From positions 1-64,000 of the forward strand of contig NZ_BARG01000095.1 in assembly GCF_000376565.1 (NCBI RefSeq): DNA of 64,000 bases, read 5' to 3'. Positions within the stretch are counted from its first letter, which is position 1. Each line of letters begins with the position of its first letter. This stretch comes from Streptomyces hokutonensis. Its GTDB lineage: Bacteria; Actinomycetota; Actinomycetes; Streptomycetales; Streptomycetaceae. A program made the translations under genes and the position numbers. Below are positions 58,114-64,000 of the stretch, in pieces. The notes beneath the pieces are model-generated. The model saw nothing but the letters and a program-made list of their open reading frames with translations, did not search any database and was not told where the DNA came from.

Positions 58114-59341
58114 CCTGGCCAGTTCCCTTCTGCGTGGGTCGCGCGGAAGGGAACTCGGCAGCAAGGGTGTTCACCGCGCTGTGCCGACCGCGGCCGACCA
58201 GGTATGCGGCGAGGGCGAGGAGTGCGGCCAGGGCGATGAGGCCGCAGACGGCACCCCAGCCGAACTGGACGTAGGCACGGGTGCCGAGCCATGATCCGGC
58301 ACTGCCGCCGAGGAACGTGCAGGTCATGTAGCCGGTGTTGAGACGGCTGCGGGCCTCTGGTCGCAGGGCGAAGATGCGGGCCTGGTTGGCGACTTGGCCG
58401 CACTGCACCGCCACGTCCAGCAGGAGCAGCCCGGCGGCCAGGGCCACGAGTCCCGCGGCTCCACCCAGTGAGCCTCCGGTGAGTACCGCCGCCGCGGCGA
58501 GGGCGGCCAGGACGCACCACAGGTTCACCCGGTCGGCACCGAGCCGGTCCACCCAGCGTCCGGCCGCGGGCGCGCAGAACATGCTGCCCGCCCCGATCAG
58601 GGCCAGCAGGCCCACCGCCTGTGTCCCCATGCCGTACCGGGGGCCGGTCACCAGGAGGGCCAGGGCGGTCCAGGCCGCGCTGAACCCGCCGAAGACGGTG
58701 ACCTGGAAGAGCACGGAGCGCTGTAGCTCCTTCTCGGTGCGCAGCATCCGCAGAGTGTCGGCGAGCAGGGTCGGATAGCGATCGTGCACGGCCGGGACGT
58801 CGTTGGGCAGGGCGAGGCCGAGAACGACGGCGAGCAGCCCGGTCAACACGGCGGCGACGAGGTACGGCGCACGCCAGCCCAGATGCTCGCCCAGTACGCC
58901 GCCGAAGGTGCGGGCCAGCAGGATGCCGCCGATGAGGCCGGCCTGCAGGGTGCCGATCACGCTGCCCCGTCGATCGGGCTCGACCAGACCGGCCGCCATG
59001 GGCAGCAGGAGTTGCGGGACCACGGTCGCGATACCCACCACGGCGCCGGCCGCGAGAAGCGGGCCGGTGGCCGGAGCTAGACCGGCGGCCAAGAGGGCGA
59101 GGCCGGTCGTGGCGAGCAGCCCGGTGATCAGCGGGCGGCGGGGGAGGCGGTCGCCGAGCGGCACCAGCAGGAAGATGCCGACGGCGTAGCCGAGCTGGGT
59201 CACCGTCGCGACGATCGCCGCGGTGGCCGGGGCGACCCCCAGTCCGTCGGCGATGAGCGGGGTGAGGGCCTGGGGGAAGTAGACGTTCGCGACGCCGACA
59301 CCACAGGCCAGCGCCATCAGCAGGGGCAGCTTGCGGGACAT
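58103..59341 (-). CDS. MFS transporter, DHA1-type efflux (arabinose-efflux/NepI-like)
   Basis: A 412-residue 12-helix transporter. MSRKLPLLMALACGVGVANV opens helix 1, LVPLGDRLPRRPLITGLLAT is motif A after helix 2, and PFLxG-type turns recur; AGRWVDRLGADRVNLWCVLA starts the second half. Relatives export sugars, nucleosides or drugs. It diverges from a TetR gene at 59439 across two AACGAAC-type operators. Its 3' end overlaps the rhamnosidase coding end by 11 bases on the other strand. Export of a toxic compound is more likely than a part in glycoside use. Confidence 0.88.
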   Translation of the reverse strand: MSRKLPLLMALACGVGVANVYFPQALTPLIADGLGVAPATAAIVATVTQLGYAVGIFLLVPLGDRLPRRPLITGLLATTGLALLAAGLAPATGPLLAAGAVVGIATVVPQLLLPMAAGLVEPDRRGSVIGTLQAGLIGGILLARTFGGVLGEHLGWRAPYLVAAVLTGLLAVVLGLALPNDVPAVHDRYPTLLADTLRMLRTEKELQRSVLFQVTVFGGFSAAWTALALLVTGPRYGMGTQAVGLLALIGAGSMFCAPAAGRWVDRLGADRVNLWCVLAALAAAAVLTGGSLGGAAGLVALAAGLLLLDVAVQCGQVANQARIFALRPEARSRLNTGYMTCTFLGGSAGSWLGTRAYVQFGWGAVCGLIALAALLALAAYLVGRGRHSAVNTLAAEFPSARPTQKGTGQVTR

Positions 59342-59357
59342 CGTTCCTCTCCAACCG

Positions 59358-59426
59358 AACGAACTGGATGGTTCGTTTTCGAGGCTGACATGTCGGCATT
59401 GGATTCGTCAAACGAACCAGTTCGTT
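59358..59426. promoter_or_regulatory. Two TetR operators between MFS and TetR genes
   Basis: AACGAAC-TGGATG-GTTCGTT (59358-59377) and AACGAAC-CA-GTTCGTT (59411-59426) are two palindromes with the same 7-bp arms but different spacers, in the 97-bp divergent region. Confidence 0.7.
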
Positions 59427-59438
59427 ACCCTGGCATGC

Positions 59439-60011
59439 ATGGCATATGACTCCACGGCGACCAAGGAACGCATCCTCGCGGCGGCGACTGCGGAGTTCGC
59501 CGCGCACGGGGTCGCCGGTGCCCGGGTGGACCGTATCGCCGCCGGGGCCAGGGCCAACAAGCGTGCGATCTATGACTACTTCGGGGACAAGAGCAAGCTC
59601 TTCGCCGTCGTCCTCGAACGCGTGCTGGCCGACCTCGCCGAGGCCGTGCCGCCGAGCGACGACCTGCCCGGCTACGCCGAGCGCCTCTTCGACTACCACC
59701 GCGCTCACCCGGAGGCCCTGCGCCTGGTGATGTGGGAGGCCCTGGAGATCGGCGAACAGCCCGTCCCGGCGGAAGAGGCCCGCACCCGCCACTACCAGGA
59801 CAAGATCGACGCCGCCGAGTCCGCAGGTCCGGGCGGCGACGCGCGTACCCGCGTGTTCTTCACCCTCGCCCTGACCGGCTGGAGCATCGCCATGCCCCAA
59901 CTGCGGCGCATGGTCCTCGGTGCCGACTACGGCCTCGACGATCTCCGCGTGGACCTCGCGCGGGCGGTACGGAGCTTGCCGACGGAGGCGGGGTCTCCCG
60001 GCCCGGTGTAG
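59439..60011 (+). CDS. TetR-family regulator of the adjacent MFS gene
   Basis: A 190-residue regulator with KERILAAATAEFAAHGVAGA and IAAGARANKRAIYDYFGDKS as the DNA-binding domain, and FDYHRAHPEALRLVMWEALE in the ligand domain, a pattern shared with the TetR at 5270. ATG 59439 was chosen since upstream codons cross the operator. It most likely represses the divergent exporter. The C-terminal domain ends with VRSLPTEAGSPGPV. Confidence 0.9.
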   Translation: MAYDSTATKERILAAATAEFAAHGVAGARVDRIAAGARANKRAIYDYFGDKSKLFAVVLERVLADLAEAVPPSDDLPGYAERLFDYHRAHPEALRLVMWEALEIGEQPVPAEEARTRHYQDKIDAAESAGPGGDARTRVFFTLALTGWSIAMPQLRRMVLGADYGLDDLRVDLARAVRSLPTEAGSPGPV

Positions 60012-60136
60012 CGCTCGGTGTCAGGTTGAAGTGGTCGGGGCGGGCCGGGGGTATCGGCTCGCCCCGACCGGCGGGGCACAGGGGGAGTTGAACCGCGGTG
60101 CGGTCCGTGCCCCGCGTCTGTGGCGCTCGCAGCGCC

Positions 60137-60760
60137 TCACACCGCGAGCGTCTCCTTCGGTGCCGCGACGTCCTCCTTACGTCCGCCGGGGCGCCGGCCG
60201 AGCTTCTGCGCGATCTCGGCGCGCTTGTGCTCGCGCCTGGCCTTCGCCTCGTCCTTGCGGACCTGCTCGGCGGCCTCCTCCATGGCCTTCAGCTCGGCTC
60301 GTACGGAGTCGGTCGGGCGGCGCTCGATGACGGCGTCGTAGCGCATGGCCAGCAGGTCCAGGGCCTGGGTGTCACTCTCCCTGACCTCGGCCAGGAGGGC
60401 TGTGCCGCCGGGCGGGACCTGTTGGACGAAGGTGCCGACGGCGGCGGTGGTCTCTTCTGCCCGCTGGTAGTCGTAGCCTCCGCCGATCAGCGCGCCGACG
60501 CCCACACCCATCAGGACGCCGAGGGGTCCGCCGAGGATGCCGACCAGCGAGCCGACCAGTCCGCCGACCGCTGTGTTGCGCCCCTGCTCGGTGTCCATTC
60601 CCTCCGGGACGCGCACCGCGCCGTCCTCGAGGCGCTCGATCAGCACGGCGGCGCGGACCTCCGTGGTGGCGGGGCTGAGGTGCTTCAGGTCGCTGAGTGC
60701 CTGGTAGGCGGCGGCGCGGTCGGGGAAGCGCAGGGTGACGGCGTTCTCGTTCACGGACAT
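60137..60760 (-). CDS. DUF1269-like membrane-associated protein
   Basis: A 207-residue protein. VTLRFPDRAAAYQALSDLKH near the start and the Gly-rich hydrophobic hairpin VGGLVGSLVGILGGPLGVLM plus GVGVGALIGGGYDYQR at residues about 65-100 are the DUF1269 pattern, followed by GGTALLAEVRESDTQALDLL. A basic, Lys/Arg/Ala-rich helical tail (residues 155-195) may contact nucleic acid or membrane surfaces. Such proteins are general-stress-associated in actinobacteria. It is read away from the TetR at 60923, which is a plausible regulator. Confidence 0.7.
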   Translation of the reverse strand: MSVNENAVTLRFPDRAAAYQALSDLKHLSPATTEVRAAVLIERLEDGAVRVPEGMDTEQGRNTAVGGLVGSLVGILGGPLGVLMGVGVGALIGGGYDYQRAEETTAAVGTFVQQVPPGGTALLAEVRESDTQALDLLAMRYDAVIERRPTDSVRAELKAMEEAAEQVRKDEAKARREHKRAEIAQKLGRRPGGRKEDVAAPKETLAV

Positions 60761-60876
60761 GAGCTCTCCTTCGGTCGGTGGACCCGCAAGGGGTCAGGTA
60801 TGAGGGGGACGGCCACGGTGTCGACCTCGACGGGACTTCCGCGACCGTCTGTGAGACAGTATGTATCGAAGAGAAG

Positions 60877-60899
60877 TTGTGAGTCAATGCGTCTCACAA
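60877..60899. promoter_or_regulatory. TTGTGAG/CTCACAA operator between DUF1269 and TetR genes
   Basis: TTGTGAG and CTCACAA are 7-bp arms around TCAATGCGT, ending 23 bp before the TetR start. A second TGTGAGAC (60850-60857) is also inverse to GTCTCACA (60891-60898), so two overlapping sites are possible. Confidence 0.6.
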
Positions 60900-60922
60900 G
60901 TTGCCGAGAAAGAGGTGTTCCG

Positions 60923-61507
60923 ATGCTCCGGAGCAACGACGACCCCCGCGCTCTGCGCAGCCGCGCCGCCGCCCTGGCCGCCGCCACGGAACTCCTCGTC
61001 GAAGGCGGCCCCGAGAACGTCACCCACGCCACCGTCGCCAAACGGGCCGGAATCGGCCGCGCCACCGTCTACCGGCACTGGCCCGACCAGCAGGCCCTCC
61101 TTCTCGACGCACTCGCGGGCGACGTCCGCCCCCTGCTCTCCTTCGACGACAGCCCCGTCCGCGACCAGCTGGTTTTCCAGGCGGAACAGCTGGCTCATCG
61201 CCTCAACCAGCCGAGCGCCGTGTCGATCCTCGCCACGGTCATCCAGCGGGCCGAGCGGGACGAGGAGGCGCGGCGCCTCCGCGAGGAGATGTTCGGCCAG
61301 GCCGATGAGGACCTCACCCGCGCGCTGGCCGCCGCCGTGGAACGCGGCGAACTCCGCCCCGGCACCCAGGGACACGCCAGGGATCTCGTCGCCCGCATCA
61401 TCGGACCGCTGCTCTTCGAACGCTTCCTGCACGGCGTACACCTTGAAAAGGACCTGGTGGTCAGCCTGGTCGACGCCGCGCTCGCGCCCTGGCTGCCGAA
61501 CGCGTGA
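60923..61507 (+). CDS. TetR-family regulator
   Basis: A 194-residue regulator beginning MLRSNDDPRALRSRAAALAA. HTH: ATELLVEGGPENVTHATVAK and RAGIGRATVYRHWPDQQALL, followed by a C-terminal domain (LNQPSAVSILATVIQRAERD and ARIIGPLLFERFLHG) of the TetR_C_11 style. ATG 60923 has GAGGT six bases upstream, which decides it over an upstream ATG at 60887 that lies in the operator. It may control itself and the divergent DUF1269 gene. Confidence 0.88.
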   Translation: MLRSNDDPRALRSRAAALAAATELLVEGGPENVTHATVAKRAGIGRATVYRHWPDQQALLLDALAGDVRPLLSFDDSPVRDQLVFQAEQLAHRLNQPSAVSILATVIQRAERDEEARRLREEMFGQADEDLTRALAAAVERGELRPGTQGHARDLVARIIGPLLFERFLHGVHLEKDLVVSLVDAALAPWLPNA

Positions 61508-61529
61508 CCGCGCCCGACTCGGTCCGGCG

Positions 61530-61839
61530 CCGGACACTCGCCGGAGCGGCTGCCGACTCGTCCACGCCGCTCACGTCCGCTTCGGCCACCTCGCCCGAGC
61601 TGCGGGCCGGACTCCGCGTGTTGTCTGCGGACGCTCGGCGCCGGGGCGATGAAACGGGCGGATCCGCCCGCCTGCTCGATGGTCTTGGCCAGGGCCTCTC
61701 CGCGGGTGCGGTCTCTCCCGTGAAGGACGACCTCCGCACCCTGCTCGGCCAGTCGCTGCGCCACGGCACGGCCGATGCCCGCGGTGGCTCCGGTCGCGAG
61801 GGCAGTGCTGCCCTGCAGCGGGGTACCGGCACTCATCAC
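61530..61839 (-). pseudogene. SDR gene, N-terminal fragment with frameshift
   Basis: From ATG 61839 the minus strand reads LQGSTALATGATAGIGRAVA and GAEVVLHGRDRTRGEALAKT, the NAD-binding half of an SDR with the TGxxxGIG loop. After about residue 75 the frame breaks; a degenerate SSGEVAEADVSGVDE in another frame replaces the expected DVLVNNAG region, and the active site is gone. It lies where the target gene of the divergent MarR (61951) would be expected. Confidence 0.75.
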
Positions 61840-61950
61840 GTTCTCACTTCCTGTCCGCGCAGGTCGGGTTCATGGCCAGAAACTATGCACCACAGATGTT
61901 CTTATGACAAGACTATCTGGCAGGCTGTGCAAGTGCGGTACATTGGCCAG

Positions 61951-62430
61951 ATGAGCGCATCCCCTTCCTCTGCCAACGGAGCCGGGGTCGAGTCGGAGCT
62001 GGGGTGGGCAATCCGCACGGTCTCCTCGACCTTCGGTCGAATGGCCACCAGTTCCGTGGCGGACCTGCCGGGCGGGCCCCGGGGCTACCTCGTCCTGGTC
62101 GCCCTGGCCCACGGCGAGCCCCCGTCCCAGCTCGCCCTCGCACAGCAGGTGAACCTCGACCGCACCGTCGTGACGTACCTGCTCGACGATCTCGAGGCTC
62201 GTCAGCTGATCACGCGCAGGCCCGACCCGCGGGACCGACGGGCCCGCCAGGTCCTGATCACCGACGAAGGACGCGCCCACCTCGAACGCGCCCAACACGG
62301 CCTCTCCCTCGCCGAGGCACGCCTGCTCGCCGACCTCGACGAGGACGACGCCCACCACCTCCGCCGTCTTCTCATGCGGGTGGCCCAGACGGCTCAGCGC
62401 GAGGCGCTCATCCCGGACAACGACTGCTGA
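61951..62430 (+). CDS. MarR-family transcriptional regulator
   Basis: A 159-residue winged-helix protein: LGWAIRTVSSTFGRMATSSV, then GYLVLVALAHGEPPSQLALA, recognition helix NLDRTVVTYLLDDLEARQLI, and the wing RRPDPRDRRARQVLITDEGR. All MarR elements are present. It is divergent from the SDR remnant at 61530-61839, its presumed former target, so it may now be orphaned. The upstream TTCTTATGACAAGA sequence (near 61899) is a candidate operator. Confidence 0.9.
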   Translation: MSASPSSANGAGVESELGWAIRTVSSTFGRMATSSVADLPGGPRGYLVLVALAHGEPPSQLALAQQVNLDRTVVTYLLDDLEARQLITRRPDPRDRRARQVLITDEGRAHLERAQHGLSLAEARLLADLDEDDAHHLRRLLMRVAQTAQREALIPDNDC

Positions 62431-62472
62431 ACCCCCACCCGACCGGCGGGCGTGTGTCAGCTATGGGGCCTC

Positions 62473-62539
62473 TTCGCTCAACGCACATAGAGTCATCGCA
62501 GGTGCGCGCCGCGATGACTTTCAGCGTGCGTTGAGCGAA
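62473..62539. promoter_or_regulatory. 67-bp nested inverted repeat before TetR
   Basis: Outer arms TTCGCTCAACGCAC (62473-62486) and GTGCGTTGAGCGAA (62526-62539) are perfect over 14 bp. Inner arms AGTCATCGC (62491-62499) and GCGATGACT (62511-62519) are perfect over 9 bp around an 11-base centre. The structure ends 12 bases before the TetR ATG and covers its likely promoter. It can be a double operator or, in RNA, a long hairpin. Confidence 0.85.
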
Positions 62540-62551
62540 TTGGGTGATGTG

Positions 62552-63160
62552 ATGTCGGATACGCCGATCAACACCAGGGCGCAGCGCCGCGCCCGTACGC
62601 GTTCGGCCATCCTGAATGCCGCCCGGCAGGAGTTCTCCAAGTCCGGCTACCAGAAGGCCACGATCAGGGCGGTGGCCGAACGGGCGGGGTGCGATCCCTC
62701 ACTGGTCATGCAGCACTTCGGCAGCAAGCAGGAGCTGTTCCGGGCCGCGGTGCAGCTGAATCTGGACATGGCGGCAGTGGCAGCCGGACCGGCCGAGGAA
62801 TTGAGCGAGCGGCTGATCCGCGCGGTGTTGGAGCCGATGGACGAACAACCGGAGGCGACCGCCTCCACCTTCCGCTCCATGCTCACCCACGACGAGAGCG
62901 CCGAGGAGGCGTTGAAACTCTTCAACGTAACGGCCATCGCTCAGCACAGCCGCGTTTCGGGCGCACCCGACGGCGAATCGAGCGAGCTGCGTGGCCAGTT
63001 GGTGGCCGCACTGACGCTGGGTGTCGCCATCACGCGCTACCTACTGAAGGCCTCCGCAGTCGAGCATGCCAGCGTCGATGACCTCGTCGCCCATCTGCGC
63101 CCGGCCGTCGAGGCACTGCTGCCGGAATCAGCACTGAAGGGCCATCAGAAAGCCGACTGA
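62552..63160 (+). CDS. TetR-family regulator downstream of a nested palindrome
   Basis: A 202-residue regulator. The ATG at 62552 (MSDTPINTRAQRRARTRSAI) is preferred over TTG 62531, which lies inside the palindrome. HTH: LNAARQEFSKSGYQKATIRA and AERAGCDPSLVMQHFGSKQE; the C-terminal domain has SERLIRAVLEPMDEQPEATA and GVAITRYLLKASAVEHAS, resembling TetR_C regulators of the AcrR/QacR kind. No adjacent intact target exists, though the truncated CrtC-like gene lies downstream. Confidence 0.88.
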   Translation: MSDTPINTRAQRRARTRSAILNAARQEFSKSGYQKATIRAVAERAGCDPSLVMQHFGSKQELFRAAVQLNLDMAAVAAGPAEELSERLIRAVLEPMDEQPEATASTFRSMLTHDESAEEALKLFNVTAIAQHSRVSGAPDGESSELRGQLVAALTLGVAITRYLLKASAVEHASVDDLVAHLRPAVEALLPESALKGHQKAD

Positions 63161-63199
63161 GGCCTCGCCTCGCCCGTCCTCCAGCCGCGACGGGGCGGG

Positions 63200-63888
63200 C
63201 AGCGCCGCCCTGAGACATCAGAGGCGGCTGTGACGGGTGCGGCTGGCGCATGTCGCTCCGCTGCCGACCATATCGCCGGCCGCCCGCATCGGGCGTGACC
63301 GGCCACAGCGCCGGACGGACCAGCGGCCGGAGGACCGGCACCGGGTCGATGCTGCTGGGTGACACACAGTGCGAATTCGCCCTGCCGTCCATGCGGACCA
63401 GCGGCACCCTCACACTGAACGGAAAGACCCAGAAGATCTCCGGAGAGAGCTGGCTGGACCGGCAGTGGGGCGAAACCCCCGTGGACGATCCCACCATGCG
63501 CTGGACCTGGATGAGCGTCCGCCTGCCGAACAACGACACGCTCGCCCTCTGGGACGCCGTGAACAGCAAGAGCGAGAACTCCTGGGCCACCGTCCTGCAT
63601 CCGGACGGCTCCTACGACCTGGCGGCGGTCAAGCCCCTGGCCGGCGGCGTCGACAGGACCTGGACCAGCGCCAAGACCGGCAAGACCTATGCCACCGGCT
63701 GGCATGTCGAGATCCCCTCGCTGAAGACCCGTCTCACCGTCCGCGTCAACGGCCCCGAGGACCAGGAGGCCGCGGACAAGGCCGGCGACGGCGTCTACGA
63801 GGCGCCGGCTGTCTACACCAGGGTCTACGAGGGCAAGAAAGTCACCGGCACGAACTACACCGAGCAGGTGGGCGACTGGAGGCACTGA
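63200..63888 (+). pseudogene. CrtC/AttH lipocalin-like protein, 5'-truncated
   Basis: The frame ending at 63888 encodes CEFALPSMRTSGTLTLNGKT, SGESWLDRQWGETPVDDPTM, WTWMSVRLPNNDTLALWDAV and VYTRVYEGKKVTGTNYTEQV. This is the C-terminal half of the CrtC/AttH-like family (hydroxyneurosporene-synthase-like lipocalin domains), including its hallmark WLDRQWG. Sequence before about 63345 is basic, low in family content and has no signal peptide, while full members have some 350 residues. The N-terminal half is therefore lost and the product is unlikely to work. Confidence 0.7.
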
Positions 63889-64000
63889 CCACGTCCTGGA
63901 CGGCGAGCACAGTAGTCCTCCCGCGCGGAACATGCCATTTCACACCTCGCTACCGGCTCTTTGCGTTACCGGGGGCCAGTAGGCCGTCCATCACCAGTGC

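Overview
The window is high-GC actinobacterial DNA and almost certainly comes from a Streptomyces or a close relative. Codon use is strongly G/C at the third position, many genes start with GTG (one probably TTG), several operons overlap through ATGA/GTGA junctions, and the families are typical of streptomycetes: an Endo H type endoglycosidase, a tyrosinase with a small partner, an I36 peptidase inhibitor, twin-arginine-exported hydrolases and about seven TetR regulators. I see no rRNA, tRNA, CRISPR array, replication origin or intact insertion sequence.

Left part (1-24.6 kb). This is a patchwork of small regulator/enzyme pairs and gene debris. Intact pairs are AraC/reductase, TetR/aldo-keto reductase, a NarL-type two-component system, MarR/DHA2 exporter and HxlR/SDR. 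Single genes are a cellulase-like glycosidase, an orphan TAT-exported solute-binding protein, Endo H, the I36 inhibitor and the tyrosinase with its small partner. Between them lie remnants of an IS630 transposase, an SDR, TerD, DUF1326, two DUF2182 genes, a methyltransferase and a 3-oxoacid CoA-transferase. The density of remnants suggests a decaying accessory region such as a chromosome arm.

Central island (24.6-58.1 kb). This looks like one functional theme: import and hydrolysis of plant-type glycosides followed by oxidation of the released aglycone. A minus-strand peptide-type ABC operon (lipoprotein, permease, fused permease-ATPase, ATPase) faces a plus-strand TetR and sugar isomerase pair. 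A second minus-strand operon encodes a GH1 beta-glucosidase, SDR, GH2 beta-glucuronidase, MFS transporter and GH78 alpha-L-rhamnosidase. The two operons carry homologous promoter regions: the same TTACC-NNNN-GGT operator and, exactly 69 bp away, a 25-bp element that differs at 3 positions. Two paralogous TetR proteins sit next to these sites. From 41.9 kb a plus-strand cluster encodes a three-subunit molybdenum hydroxylase with a CoxG-like protein, a mycofactocin-type SDR, a P450 and its 3Fe-4S type ferredoxin, TetR, two SDRs, a 3-hydroxyisobutyrate-dehydrogenase-like enzyme, an aldehyde dehydrogenase and a tandem carboxymuconolactone-decarboxylase-like protein. It is followed by a TAT-exported 1230-residue GH78 enzyme behind a perfect LacI-type palindrome and a variant of the same TTACC-type operator. 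My reading is outside derhamnosylation, import, inside deglycosylation and then aglycone oxidation; the substrate is not determined by the sequence.

Right end (58.1-64 kb). MFS/TetR, a DUF1269 protein with a divergent TetR, an SDR remnant beside a MarR, a TetR behind a large nested inverted repeat, and a 5'-truncated CrtC/AttH-like gene.
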